The notes below the pieces were generated by a model. It was not told where the DNA came from and ran no database searches. It saw nothing but the letters and a program-made list of their open reading frames with translations. Made by a program: the position numbers and the translations under genes. Positions 15,865-25,148 of a stretch of 43,566 nt of DNA are shown here, piece after piece (the stretch's first letter is position 1; each line of letters starts with the position of its first letter). The DNA comes from a virus, in the IMG/VR virus record IMGVR_UViG_3300046809_000182, positions 1 to 43,566 of that record; one strand, written 5' to 3'.

Positions 15865-16437
15865 ATGCCCATTACGGGTCAGTCCACTTCCCAGATTCGT
15901 GTAGCCGGCACTGGCCGGCTCTTCGTCGCTCCCGTCGGCACTGCCGCGCCCACCGATGTCAGTACCTCTTGGGGTGCGGGTTGGCAGGATCTCGGTCTTA
16001 CCGATGACTCCGGCGTGGTTGTGAGCAAGAAGGACTCTTGGGATTCCATTGCTGCCTGGCAGATGTCCGTGCCGGCTCGAATGGTCCCGAAGTCCCGCGC
16101 TTTCAGCGCGAAGTTCACGCTTCTTCAGCTCAATGCCGTGACCCTGCCCCTGTGGGCCGGCGGCTCCGCAGTGACCACCTCTGGTGGCACGTACAACTAT
16201 GCCATCTCCGAGACGCTGTCCAGCTTTGAGCGGGCTCTCGGCATCGAGTGGACCGACAACAGCGGCGCCATCACGAACCGAATCATCATCCCGCGGGGTC
16301 AGGTGTCGGACACTTCCGATGTCAACCTGACTCGGGCCAAGGCTGCCGGCCTTGGCATCACCTTCGACGCCATGGGCCTTGACGGCACCAGTCCGCTTGT
16401 CACGTGGCTCACCAATGACCCCAACTTCACGCCCTGA
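15865..16437 (+). CDS. Major tail tube protein, 190 aa
   Basis: Forms the tail tube. Beta-rich sequence with an N-terminal R-V-A-G-T-G-R-L-F-V-A-P-V-G-T and a D-S-G-V-V segment, characteristic of actinophage tube proteins. ATG 15865 follows TAGGAGA. A rightward operator half-copy and a strong hairpin follow it before the chaperone gene. Confidence 0.87.
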   Translation: MPITGQSTSQIRVAGTGRLFVAPVGTAAPTDVSTSWGAGWQDLGLTDDSGVVVSKKDSWDSIAAWQMSVPARMVPKSRAFSAKFTLLQLNAVTLPLWAGGSAVTTSGGTYNYAISETLSSFERALGIEWTDNSGAITNRIIIPRGQVSDTSDVNLTRAKAAGLGITFDAMGLDGTSPLVTWLTNDPNFTP

Positions 16438-16440
16438 TTC

Positions 16441-16451
16441 TTAACGCTTGA
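16441..16451 (+). promoter_or_regulatory. Rightward operator half-copy (copy 4)
   Basis: TTAACGCTTGA at 16441-16451, followed by CA, is the outer half of the 17-bp repeat, reversed relative to the early copies and so oriented with late transcription. No -10 is seen 17 bp downstream. It is probably a repressor roadblock (stoperator) and not a promoter. Confidence 0.6.
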
Positions 16452-16469
16452 CAGGACGTTCCCATTCGT

Positions 16470-16500
16470 CCGCGGCCCCGAAGGAAGAGCGGGGCCGCGG
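16470..16500 (+). terminator. Hairpin between major tail and chaperone genes
   Basis: Perfect 11-bp stem CCGCGGCCCCG / CGGGGCCGCGG with a 9-nt loop and no U tract, 18 bp downstream of the rightward operator half-copy. It probably lowers chaperone expression relative to tail tube protein. Confidence 0.65.
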
Positions 16501-16525
16501 AACTCTTCCCGAAGGAGATTTACCT

Positions 16526-16831
16526 ATGACTTTCAACGTGAACGTTGCCCGTGCCCAGCGCCTTGAGGCGAAGGGCGAGAACTTCTATTTCGAGGTTGAC
16601 GGAGAGAAGTTCTCTCTGCCGACCGAGCTTGACGTTGATCTCCTGGCCAAGCTGAAGGACACCGATCAGTCGGACATCAAGGCTCTCCTGGCGGTCCTCA
16701 TGGGCTCGAAGAAGGACTCTGACCGACTCTTCCGCCACAAGCTTTCCGTGCAGGACTGCCACGCGATTACGAAGGCGTGGCGAGAGGAGACCGGTGCGAG
16801 CGTGGGGGAAGACTCGGCCTCTGCGAGCTGA
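16526..16831 (+). CDS. Tail assembly chaperone, gpG-like, 101 aa
   Basis: Chaperone for tape-measure and tube assembly. ATG 16526 has GAAGGAG upstream; a longer frame from 16448 lacks one. Acidic protein with a K-L-K-D-T-D-Q-S-D-I-K-A-L-L core. It ends at a G-run that allows a -1 frameshift into the next frame. Confidence 0.85.
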   Translation: MTFNVNVARAQRLEAKGENFYFEVDGEKFSLPTELDVDLLAKLKDTDQSDIKALLAVLMGSKKDSDRLFRHKLSVQDCHAITKAWREETGASVGEDSASAS

Positions 16832-17193
16832 TCGAAGAGCACGCAGAGGAGATTGAAGCCGATCTTCTCTCCCGGTACGGGATCGACATTCACGCCTATC
16901 ACCGAGGCGAGATCAGTACCCGGCGAATGCTGAACCTCATCCGGCGGCTTCCGCCGGACTCGGAACTAGGCAAGGCCATCAATGGCCCATCTGCTGACTG
17001 GTCCCGAGAAGAACATCTTCTCGCCCTTCTGGCGGATCGGGTATCTGAACTCACTTGGGTCTTCATCTGCGCCAACTCCGAAGAGGGAGAGGCGCCCGAG
17101 AGGCCGAAGCCCATTCCACGTCCGGGCATCGAGTCCGAAGAGCCGGCTGACGCCAGCTCTCCCGCTGAACTTGCTTCCTTCTTCGCTAGCTAA
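16526..17193 (+). CDS. Tail assembly chaperone gpGT-like frameshift product, about 222 aa
   Basis: The second chaperone frame (to 17193) has no good start of its own and is in the -1 frame relative to gpG. At 16804-16808 five G's let the P-site tRNA on GGG (16805-16807) re-pair one base back, giving gpG residues 1-94 followed by G-R-L-G-L-C-E-L-I. Such gpG/gpGT fusions are near universal upstream of tape-measure genes. The exact slip codon is inferred. Confidence 0.82.
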
Positions 17194-17206
17194 GAGGTGA
17201 TTTACC

Positions 17207-20200
17207 ATGGCCGGTAACGGCAGTGCTCGCAGCGCCGGCGTGGCATATATCGATCTCGCCCTTGGCGACACGAAGGCCCTTGTCGAAGGCATTACCAGGA
17301 CGGTAACGGCAATGGCCGCTGCCGCTCAGGCGGAGATGGCTAAGGCCTTCACCTTCGGCGGGGATACGTCCTCACTGACTGCGGTTGTGGAAGCCGCCAC
17401 AACGGCGGCTGAGGAAGCCGGTAAGGCCGTCTCTGAGGCTCTTGCCACGGCCGGGGAGACTGGGACTCGATCCCTTCAAGACAGCATCACTACCGGAGTC
17501 CAGACTGCGGCTCAGGCCGCTGCCACGGAACTTACTTCGGATCTTGCTGCTGGCGCAGAGATTGCCGCCCAGCAGATGGCCCTCATGTTGGGTCAGGCTC
17601 AGCTTCATATGCCGTTGGATCAGATCGGCGTTCACGCCGCTACCGAGGGCGCTCGAATCGGAACCACGTTGGGCAACAGCGTTTCCGAGGGCATTAACCA
17701 CTCAACCGGCTCATGGGCATCTTTTGCGATTCCCGAGCTTCAGCGGTATGCAAGCCGAGCACAGTCCATCGTGGGCAACGCCTTCACTCAGGCCGGCCAC
17801 GACGGCGGCGAAGGCATGATGAAGACCTTCTCCGAGTTCGGGAAGGGCATCACCTATTCCGTTGGCTCTTGGGGCATCGGATACGCCATCGGCAACAGCA
17901 TCACGACGGCCGTTTCTTCGGCCCTGAGCTACGTGAAGTCCGCAGTCCTCGACTTCAACTCTGAGATGCAGTCCGCGAACATCAGTTTCGGGACTCTTCT
18001 CGGATCCGCCGATCAGGCCAAGAAGATGATCGGGGACATCAAGCAATTCGCCCTCACGACTCCCTTCCAGTTTCAGAACACGGTGGAATACTCTCAGCGC
18101 CTCTTGGCGCTGGGCATCAATGCCAAAGACATCATCCCGGACCTGACGGCCCTCGGTGATGCGGTCTCCGCCCTCGGAGGAGATCCCGCCACGCTCAATG
18201 GCGTGGTGACCGCCTTCGGCGAGATGCAGTCCATTGGTGAGCTGAGCATGGTTCACCTCCGTCAGCTTGAGATCCGCGGTATCCCTGCGCTCAAGATTCT
18301 GGCCTCCGAGTACGGCGTTTCCACATCTGAGATGAAGAAAATGATCTCGACCGGAACCGTCATGTCTGACGTTGCCCTGCCCAAGCTGATTGACGGCCTT
18401 GAGCACGGGACGAAGACGACGAAGGCCTACGGCGGAGAAATGGCCGAACAGTCGAAGACCTTCAAGGGCGCCATGTCGAATATCTCGGATGGCGTGACTC
18501 AGTTTGCTGCGGCCGGCTTCCGGCCCATCTTTGACAGCCTCAACCGTTTGGCCGTTCGTGCGGGAGACTTCATCACGAAGGGTGGCCTTGAGAATCTGGC
18601 GCCTACCGTCGCTAGCCACGTAGCCTCTGCCCTCGGCAGTGTCTCGCACTTCTTCGGCGAGCTGTTCCGGTATCTGGCGCCAGCGGCGCCGGTCATCAAG
18701 GACATCATCGACAACCTGATTCGGTTCTCGATCCTCAAGCAAATCTTCGAGGCCCTTGGGCCGACTCTTCTTGTACTTGCTCAGGCTCTCGGAGCCATCG
18801 GCCACAATCAGCTTGCCGCAAAGGTCATTGCTGACCTTGTCGAGGGCTTCATCATGCTGAAGGCGGCACAAGAGGCGTGGAACATCGTCATGGCCATCAC
18901 GAATGCAGTGATGGACGCAAACCCGATTTCCCTGATCATTATCGGAATCGCCGCGCTGATTGTCGGCTTCGTTGCGCTCTACCAGCACAGTGAGACTTTC
19001 CGGAACATCATCGCCAGCACTGGCGCCTTCTTCGGGCTGATCTGGCACGGAATCCTTGTGGCCTTCAACTTCGTGAAGGACGGCATCCTTGCCGGCTATC
19101 ACTGGATTGCCGACGGCCTGTCCAGCGTCTTTCACTCGGATCAGGTTCAGGGCGGACTGAAGTTTCTCGGCGTCGCCTTCCACGAATTCATGTCGGTGGC
19201 CACTACCGCCATTCATGCAGTGGCTACGGTAGCCGTATGGCTCTGGAAGAACGTCATTGAGCCCGTTGTGCAAGGAATTTGGTTTGCGCTTCGGCTCCTG
19301 ACGGTCATCGTTTTCACGGTCCTTGTCACCCCCTTCGTGATTGCCTATCACCTTCTTGAGCCGCTGATTATGGGCCTCTGGCACCACGTCTTCAAGCCGG
19401 TCTTTGACTGGATTGCCGACGGCGCCAAGTGGCTTTGGAACAACGCGCTTCATCCTGTCTTCACTTGGATCAGTGGTCTCTTCACGGGCAAGCTGACGAA
19501 GGAGATCAAGGCCCTTTGGCAGGACTATGCAATGCCCGCGTTCCGCGGCATTGGGGACGCTGCTAACTGGCTCTGGAAGAATGCCCTTGAGCCGACCTTT
19601 CACGGAATCGGAAAGGTCTTCTCTTGGCTCTATGACTGGGTCATCCGGCCATGGTTCGATTCCCTCGTTGCCACCTTCCGCGGCATCGAAGTTATCGCCA
19701 AATGGCTCTGGAAGAACGTCTTTGATCCCGTCTTCCACGGGATCGGAACCGTAGCATCGTGGCTCTGGGACAACGTCCTTCACCCCGTGTTCTCGGGCAT
19801 CGGAACGGCCGCGAAGTGGCTTTACGAGAATGCCATCAAGCCCGCCTTCGACAGCTTCACTCACGCGATGAAGGATCTGGGCCACTGGGCCTCTTGGCTC
19901 TACGACGTAGCAATCAAGCCGGTCTTTAATCTGATCGGTCGGATCATTGACGACGTGCTCAAGGGGATCAAGTCCGGATTCAAGACGGCCGTTGACGGAA
20001 TCTCTTCGATCTGGCACAGTCTCGTAGACATCCTAAAGGGCCCCCTGAACTTCATCGTTGATACCGTCTACACACACGGTATCCGTGAGGTCTGGGATTT
20101 CATCGCCGATAAGGTCGGAATCCCTCAGCTTCCACCCGCGCCGCACTTCGCAGAAGGCGGCATCATCCCGGGACCGGCTTCGGCCGGAGACTGGATTCCC

Positions 20201-21259
20201 TTCTATGGCACTGCCGGCGAAGGCATCCTCACCGTGGATGAAATGGCCGCTCTCGGCGGCCCTTCGGGCTTTGCTGCGCTTCGGGCGATGCTCGGTGGCA
20301 AGGGCGGTGACCAGGGCGACGATGGCCACTTCAAGAGTGGCGGCATCCTCGGTTCGGTCGGTCACTTCTTCGGCTCCATCGGATCCGGAATCGGTGATCT
20401 GGCCAGCTTCGCCAAGAGGATCGTTCAGGGCGGTCTTCGGACCGTTGCCAATGAGATGCTGCGACCTATCCTCAACGGTGTCGGATCCATCATCCCCGGT
20501 GACTCCGAGCTGAAGCGTCTCCTTGTCGGGATTCCCAATCACATGATTGATGGCGTCCTCGGCTTCTTCGGTGCCGAAGACAAGAAGGCGAATGCCCGGG
20601 CTACGGCCGGCATGTCGCCGGACCTTGCAGGATGGATCACCACGGCCGAAGGCCTTACCGGTGTCGGTGCTGATTGGACTGCGAGCCTTGCTCAGCTCAT
20701 CAAGATGGAGTCCGGCGGGAATCCCCGCGCCATCAACAATTGGGACAGCAACGCACAGCACGGTGACCCGTCTCGGGGTCTGATGCAGACCATCATGGCG
20801 ACGTTTCAGGCCTACCGCCTGAAGTCTCTCCCCAATGACATCTATGACCCCGTTGCGAACATCGTTGCCGGCATCCGGTACATCCTTTCTCGCTACGGCT
20901 CGATCTCCAGTGTGCCAGGAATCAAGAATCTGGCCAACGGCGGATCGTACGTCGGATATGCCACCGGGACGGACAATGCAACGCCGGGATGGTCTTGGGT
21001 CGGCGAGAACGGCCCTGAGCTTCGGTACATGGGTGGCGGGGAGTCGATCCTCAGCCACAAGGACAGCGTCAATGCCGTCAGGGCTCTCAATGCTCAGTCG
21101 GCCCTCGGGCTCTCTCGGCAGCCTCAGGCTGCCCCCGTCATCAATGTTGATGTGACAGTCGAACTCGATGGAGAGCGCCTTGACAAGCGCGTTGACGTGA
21201 AGATCGATCGCAACAATGACTCGCTTGCCAGAATCCTGACCGGAGGGAGAACTCAGTAA
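17207..21259 (+). CDS. Tape measure protein with lytic transglycosylase domain, 1350 aa
   Basis: Sets tail length and is delivered into the host. The N-terminal ~200 residues are Ala-rich helical; the TMP core is at ~250-470; a hydrophobic segment (S-L-I-I-I-G-I-A-A-L-I-V-G-F) is at ~580. Residues ~678-912 contain about eight W-L-W/Y-x-x-x-x-x-P-x-F repeats, spaced mostly 19 (sometimes 26) residues. The C-terminal SLT-like domain has candidate catalytic E1168 (K-M-E-S-G-G-N-P) and G-L-M-Q-T. The predicted tail is near 200 nm at the usual ~1.5 angstrom per residue (estimate). ATG 17207 follows AAGAGGTG. Confidence 0.95.
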   Translation: MAGNGSARSAGVAYIDLALGDTKALVEGITRTVTAMAAAAQAEMAKAFTFGGDTSSLTAVVEAATTAAEEAGKAVSEALATAGETGTRSLQDSITTGVQTAAQAAATELTSDLAAGAEIAAQQMALMLGQAQLHMPLDQIGVHAATEGARIGTTLGNSVSEGINHSTGSWASFAIPELQRYASRAQSIVGNAFTQAGHDGGEGMMKTFSEFGKGITYSVGSWGIGYAIGNSITTAVSSALSYVKSAVLDFNSEMQSANISFGTLLGSADQAKKMIGDIKQFALTTPFQFQNTVEYSQRLLALGINAKDIIPDLTALGDAVSALGGDPATLNGVVTAFGEMQSIGELSMVHLRQLEIRGIPALKILASEYGVSTSEMKKMISTGTVMSDVALPKLIDGLEHGTKTTKAYGGEMAEQSKTFKGAMSNISDGVTQFAAAGFRPIFDSLNRLAVRAGDFITKGGLENLAPTVASHVASALGSVSHFFGELFRYLAPAAPVIKDIIDNLIRFSILKQIFEALGPTLLVLAQALGAIGHNQLAAKVIADLVEGFIMLKAAQEAWNIVMAITNAVMDANPISLIIIGIAALIVGFVALYQHSETFRNIIASTGAFFGLIWHGILVAFNFVKDGILAGYHWIADGLSSVFHSDQVQGGLKFLGVAFHEFMSVATTAIHAVATVAVWLWKNVIEPVVQGIWFALRLLTVIVFTVLVTPFVIAYHLLEPLIMGLWHHVFKPVFDWIADGAKWLWNNALHPVFTWISGLFTGKLTKEIKALWQDYAMPAFRGIGDAANWLWKNALEPTFHGIGKVFSWLYDWVIRPWFDSLVATFRGIEVIAKWLWKNVFDPVFHGIGTVASWLWDNVLHPVFSGIGTAAKWLYENAIKPAFDSFTHAMKDLGHWASWLYDVAIKPVFNLIGRIIDDVLKGIKSGFKTAVDGISSIWHSLVDILKGPLNFIVDTVYTHGIREVWDFIADKVGIPQLPPAPHFAEGGIIPGPASAGDWIPFYGTAGEGILTVDEMAALGGPSGFAALRAMLGGKGGDQGDDGHFKSGGILGSVGHFFGSIGSGIGDLASFAKRIVQGGLRTVANEMLRPILNGVGSIIPGDSELKRLLVGIPNHMIDGVLGFFGAEDKKANARATAGMSPDLAGWITTAEGLTGVGADWTASLAQLIKMESGGNPRAINNWDSNAQHGDPSRGLMQTIMATFQAYRLKSLPNDIYDPVANIVAGIRYILSRYGSISSVPGIKNLANGGSYVGYATGTDNATPGWSWVGENGPELRYMGGGESILSHKDSVNAVRALNAQSALGLSRQPQAAPVINVDVTVELDGERLDKRVDVKIDRNNDSLARILTGGRTQ

Positions 21260-22591
21260 ATGGCTCTCGCCATCTCGGGGACTCCCTCCCCGGATTTTGC
21301 CTTCGTCTCCCTGTCAGTCTCCGGACTGACAGGGTATGACGCGGTTGCAATTCAGCGAACGAATCCTGACGGTTCTCAGGTCATCATCCGGAACGCCAAC
21401 TACGTTCTTACTGGCGGAGCCGACACCTTTGCATGCTCGGACATCGAGGCCCCCCTAGGGGCCGCAGTCACATACACGGCCATTGGCGCCATGTATACGA
21501 CTCGGAACCTGGTCCTGAATCCGAGTCTCACAACCGATCTCTCTAACACTCAGGACTACTCCAGTGTTACCCGGGCATGGATCAACACGGACGGCAAGTA
21601 TGGGCCGTCATGCGTGCAGCACACGAATACGGCTACTGCTCTTGCCGGTACGACATGGACTATCCCGACTGTCACCGGGATCACGGGGGCTTTCCAAGTC
21701 TCATGTTGGGTGAAGCTGCCTGCTAGCGGTCCGACCACCCTTAACCTGATTTGCCGAAGTGGCACCACTACGGTCAAGAGCGCGGCGATCACTCCGCTAC
21801 CGCCGGCTGGCACGTGGACTCGGGTCACTACAAGTTTCTCCCTGGTCTCGACCGACACAATCGACAGAATCGGCGTTTCGTCCAACGCCACATCCGGAAC
21901 CGTCTGGTGGGCAGATGCCGCCATGGCGGAAGTCAGCCCCATCACGCACAACTACGGGGATGGGTCATTCTCCGGCTGGTCATGGGACGGCACTTCAGAC
22001 GCTTCCGCGTCCCGGACCAGCGTCACGACAACGGCTCAGGCCACGTCGTCTCCGATCACCATTTCGGTTGCAGCCGGAACCGGCTGGCTCAAGAACATCA
22101 CTCAGCCGGCGCTCAATACGGAAGTATCCGTTGAATCGGTGCAGGACGTGAAGAGGCCTACTCGATCGCAGACCTATACCGTCATCGGCCGAAAGAATCC
22201 GGTGGTCGTCTCGGACGTCCGAGGCGGAAGACAGGGATCTCTCACCCTGATGACCACGAATTCCACGGACCTGCAATCAGTCAGGGCGCTCCTGGCGCCC
22301 GGATCCGTCCTCTTCTTTCAGGCGACTCCGGCAGACGGATTCGATGATCTGTACTTCGCTGCGGGAGACGTGACGGAGAAGCGACCGGCGGGGGTCTCTA
22401 CGGACCCAACGCGTCTATGGCAGATCGATTTTATCGAAGTCGATTCTCCCTCCGGCGCTGCCAACGGGCTGCCGAATAACTCCTACACACAGGTTGTGTC
22501 CTTCGGCACCTATCAGGCGGTTCTCACGAACCGGTCGACCTATCTCGATGTCCTCAATACGCCTTACGGAAGTGGCCCGGGAGGTATCTGA
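21260..22591 (+). CDS. Minor tail protein, distal-tail-like, 443 aa
   Basis: Directly abuts the tape-measure stop. The centre carries N-L-V-L-N-P-S-L and W-W-A-D-A-A-M, hallmarks of a carbohydrate-binding jelly-roll module. The C-terminal half (Q-T-Y-T-V-I-G-R-K-N-P-V-V-V-S-D-V-R-G-G-R-Q-G-S) fits siphovirus distal tail proteins. It probably forms the baseplate hub ring with a glycan-binding insertion. Confidence 0.78.
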   Translation: MALAISGTPSPDFAFVSLSVSGLTGYDAVAIQRTNPDGSQVIIRNANYVLTGGADTFACSDIEAPLGAAVTYTAIGAMYTTRNLVLNPSLTTDLSNTQDYSSVTRAWINTDGKYGPSCVQHTNTATALAGTTWTIPTVTGITGAFQVSCWVKLPASGPTTLNLICRSGTTTVKSAAITPLPPAGTWTRVTTSFSLVSTDTIDRIGVSSNATSGTVWWADAAMAEVSPITHNYGDGSFSGWSWDGTSDASASRTSVTTTAQATSSPITISVAAGTGWLKNITQPALNTEVSVESVQDVKRPTRSQTYTVIGRKNPVVVSDVRGGRQGSLTLMTTNSTDLQSVRALLAPGSVLFFQATPADGFDDLYFAAGDVTEKRPAGVSTDPTRLWQIDFIEVDSPSGAANGLPNNSYTQVVSFGTYQAVLTNRSTYLDVLNTPYGSGPGGI

Positions 22592-23790
22592 TGCAGAGCG
22601 TTTCAGCTCGGTTTCTGGAAGCCCTCCGGGGTTCGTACGTCTCCACCCCTACGGCAGACCTCTGGTATAGCAGGGCTCTTGTCGCCTCGAATCTACCGAT
22701 CGTTGACGGCTCTATTACGGTGGACCGGACCTCGAAAACTCGACGGTCCGGCACCATCACAATTGGTGACCCCACCTTCTTCCCGCTCTATGCCAACTCT
22801 CCTCTTGCGCCGTACGGCGCGGAGCTGAATATCAAGTGGGGCATAGTCTTCCCTGACGGGACGATAGAGCGGATCAGCCTCGGATGGTTCAGAATTCAGG
22901 ACGTGTCTCAGGAGACTGCCCCCGGGCAGGGCTCCGGAGGCCTTCCGATCGTCACCTTCCTCGATCGTTCTCAGGCAGTCTCGGACGCCTCATTCCTTGA
23001 TCCGATCGACCGGGGAGGATGGGCCGTCAAGAGCCTTCTGACGCACCTGATTCAGGATGTTGTCCCTTATGCCAGCGTTACGTTTGACCCGAGCCTGACG
23101 GATGGCGTAGTGCCTGGCGGAGTCGTCTTTGACTCGGCTCGATGGGATGCCGTCTCATCCTGTGCCGGCTACCTCAATGCCGATGCCTACTTTGATGTCA
23201 ACGGCAATGCTGCCGTTGTCCCGGTGCCGTCGCTAACTCAGTCCACTCCATCAAGTGCAGCCGTCTGGACCATGGACGCAAGCACTGATGCCGCGGTAGC
23301 GGCCGGAGCCAGCCAAAGCGGCGTCCTGGTCTCTGCGAAGCGAACTGTGAGCCGAGCTGGCGTCTACAACTGTGTCAGCGTCTACGGCGCTTCTACGGGC
23401 TCTGGGAGCCCGCCTACCGGCTACGCATGCGATACCGATCCCCGGAGTCCTACGTATTTCGGCCCTGCGCCGAACGCGGGGAATCCAGCTCCTAGCAGCG
23501 CCTTCGGCGCTCAGCTATATCGGTATCAGAACAATCTCTTGACGACTAACGCCATGTGTGCCGCGGCGGCTCAGACTCAGCTCTCTAACTTCTTGGGCCT
23601 TGCCCGATCCCTGTCCTTCACCGTGTGCCCGAACCCGGCTCTCGAAGCCGGAGACATCATTCAGGTGATCTATCCCGATGGGAAGAAGGAGCTGCATCTT
23701 CTGGACTCGTTCACGATTCCTCTTGGGCCTTCGGCCCAGTTCTCCGGCTCCACTCGGACACTCACTTATCAGCTCTCGGGAGGTACGTAA
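22591..23790 (+). CDS. Minor tail protein (DUF5047-like), 399 aa
   Basis: The N-terminus S-A-R-F-L-E-A-L-R-G-S-Y and I-V-D-G-S-I-T-V-D-R-T-S-K-T-R-R-S-G resembles DUF5047 proteins of Streptomyces phages; the family name is from memory and needs a profile search. It likely belongs to the baseplate or tail hub. It overlaps the preceding gene by one base (TGATG) and the following one by one base. Confidence 0.72.
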   Translation: MQSVSARFLEALRGSYVSTPTADLWYSRALVASNLPIVDGSITVDRTSKTRRSGTITIGDPTFFPLYANSPLAPYGAELNIKWGIVFPDGTIERISLGWFRIQDVSQETAPGQGSGGLPIVTFLDRSQAVSDASFLDPIDRGGWAVKSLLTHLIQDVVPYASVTFDPSLTDGVVPGGVVFDSARWDAVSSCAGYLNADAYFDVNGNAAVVPVPSLTQSTPSSAAVWTMDASTDAAVAAGASQSGVLVSAKRTVSRAGVYNCVSVYGASTGSGSPPTGYACDTDPRSPTYFGPAPNAGNPAPSSAFGAQLYRYQNNLLTTNAMCAAAAQTQLSNFLGLARSLSFTVCPNPALEAGDIIQVIYPDGKKELHLLDSFTIPLGPSAQFSGSTRTLTYQLSGGT

Positions 23791-24095
23791 TCAGCGACAG
23801 CCTCAGGCGCCTCTCTGGCGCCATTGCCAAGAGCCCCCAGGCTTCTCCCGCCATGTCCGGCATGGCGCAGGCTCTCAAGGCCTACAGCGCCACGTTTCAG
23901 GGCACTGAGGCCGTTGATTCCGGCCTCTCTCGAATCACCATCGGCGGGCAGACTTTCCGGTATGTTCCGAGGCTTTCGAATGCCTGGTCTTCCCCGCCTT
24001 CGGTGGGGACGACTCTTCTTGTGGCTTCCATTAACGGGAGTCTTCTCATCTTCGGCGCCCAGGTGGGCGACACATCAAAGGCGGTAGGACCCTAA
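23790..24095 (+). CDS. Small tail protein, 101 aa, apparent AUC start
   Basis: The frame is open and protein-like (S-D-S-L-R-R-L-S-G-A-I-A-K-S, then R-I-T-I-G-G-Q-T-F-R-Y-V-P-R-L). It ends in a 1-nt overlap with the next ATG. The best ribosome-binding site, GGGAGG at 23778-23783, points to ATC at 23790-23792, exactly where a TAATG-type overlap would place ATG. The only later ATG is 23853, without a good site. So it either initiates at AUC or carries a start-codon mutation. Beta-rich; probably tail-tip. Confidence 0.65.
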   Translation: MSDSLRRLSGAIAKSPQASPAMSGMAQALKAYSATFQGTEAVDSGLSRITIGGQTFRYVPRLSNAWSSPPSVGTTLLVASINGSLLIFGAQVGDTSKAVGP

Positions 24096-24469
24096 TGACT
24101 GACTGGACTCCAGTTAGCGACTTCGACAACTTTGATCCGCCTATGCCGGGCTGGCTCGATCCGAACTGGCCTTACCCGGACTATGTCCTGACCGGCATCG
24201 AGCCGTCAGTTTCGGGCATCCCTGATGGGAATCCGAACGTGCTGAGCGTGCGCCTCGGGCGCGTAGTCGCTCAGGGGACGATCGTCGGAACGTTCATGGT
24301 CCGCACCTTTGAGGGCTGGCTTCTGGACAACGTCTTTCCGCACAACTCCTATTCTCCGGGCGACTTCATCTATCTCCTGGTGTGCGGGCAGTGGTGCATT
24401 GACATGGGCCAGCACTCCTATCTTCCGCCCGTTCCTCCGTTGCCGGCTGGTGCCGCGCTTCCTCAGTAA
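24095..24469 (+). CDS. Hypothetical minor tail protein, 124 aa
   Basis: No named family. Aromatic and proline-rich N-terminus (D-F-D-N-F-D-P-P-M-P-G-W-L-D-P-N-W-P), then beta-rich sequence with V-L-S-V-R-L-G-R-V-V-A-Q-G-T-I-V-G-T. The C-terminus is Pro-rich. It sits between tail-tip and receptor-binding candidates and is coupled to its upstream neighbour by TAATG. A tail-tip attachment role is inferred from position only. Confidence 0.65.
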   Translation: MTDWTPVSDFDNFDPPMPGWLDPNWPYPDYVLTGIEPSVSGIPDGNPNVLSVRLGRVVAQGTIVGTFMVRTFEGWLLDNVFPHNSYSPGDFIYLLVCGQWCIDMGQHSYLPPVPPLPAGAALPQ

Positions 24470-24478
24470 GGGGGTTGA

Positions 24479-25135
24479 ATGTCCTCGAATACGGCCAAGG
24501 CGGGATTGACGTATCCCGCTCTGAGCGACCCCCCGAATGTTCCGTCGAATCTCCAGACGCTAGCCGGCCAGCTAGACGGCATCGTGATTCCGAAGTATGC
24601 GTCGGCAACCGCGATGAATGCCGCGAATCCGTCGCCTACTGGTGGCGACATGTGCTATCGGACTGACCTCAGGGCTTACCTCATGTACGACGCGACCGCG
24701 TCGGCATGGATGACTGCCGCCTACGGCGCATGGACTTCGTTCACTCCGACGTGGACTGCCGCAACTACCAATCCGAGTCTCGGTAACGGGACCCTGACTT
24801 CTCGATGGTCGAGAGTTGGCAGGACGATCAATTGGAGCGGTTATTTCGCGGTTGGCACCACCAGCACCGGAGGTTCCGGCGCCTGGCAGATGTCGATTCC
24901 CGTTCCTCAGGTGTCCACGACTGTTCCGTTCGTTGGGTCTGCGAACTATACGAACGTAGGCGACAACTATTACGTGGGCATCTGTGAGCTTCTGCCCGGA
25001 GCCTCGAACATTGTGTTCACGGTCAAGACTGGCACGTCGTCAACCGCCTTTGGCCGGGTGACCACGTCCATTCCGGTAACGGCATCGACCAATACTCAGA
25101 TTTCGTGGTCGCTGACCTACGAAGCCGCATCCTAA
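24479..25135 (+). CDS. Probable receptor-binding / tail fibre protein, 218 aa
   Basis: The N-terminus (S-S-N-T-A-K-A-G-L-T-Y-P) and the A-Y-G-A-W-T-S-F-T-P-T-W-T-A unit followed by T-N-P-S-L-G-N-G-T-L-T-S-R-W-S-R-V-G resemble C-terminal fibre domains of Streptomyces phages and prophages. It is Thr/Ser/Gly/Trp-rich and beta-dominated with no enzymatic motif. It is the last large tail gene, the usual place for host-range determinants. GGGGG lies upstream of ATG 24479. Confidence 0.72.
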   Translation: MSSNTAKAGLTYPALSDPPNVPSNLQTLAGQLDGIVIPKYASATAMNAANPSPTGGDMCYRTDLRAYLMYDATASAWMTAAYGAWTSFTPTWTAATTNPSLGNGTLTSRWSRVGRTINWSGYFAVGTTSTGGSGAWQMSIPVPQVSTTVPFVGSANYTNVGDNYYVGICELLPGASNIVFTVKTGTSSTAFGRVTTSIPVTASTNTQISWSLTYEAAS

Positions 25136-25148
25136 GCAAAGGAGCAAA

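Noticed and set aside
16448-16525. Upstream extension of the tail chaperone
   Set aside because: It would translate through the 11-bp hairpin with no ribosome-binding site; ATG 16526 has GAAGGAG.
17711-20017. Long minus-strand ORF (768 aa) opposite the tape-measure gene
   Set aside because: Lies wholly antisense to a well-supported gene, has low-complexity Asp/Glu/Arg composition typical of a mirrored frame, and no ribosome-binding site.
20033-21058. Minus-strand ORF of 341 aa opposite the tape-measure C-terminus
   Set aside because: Antisense to the transglycosylase-domain region; shadow frame.
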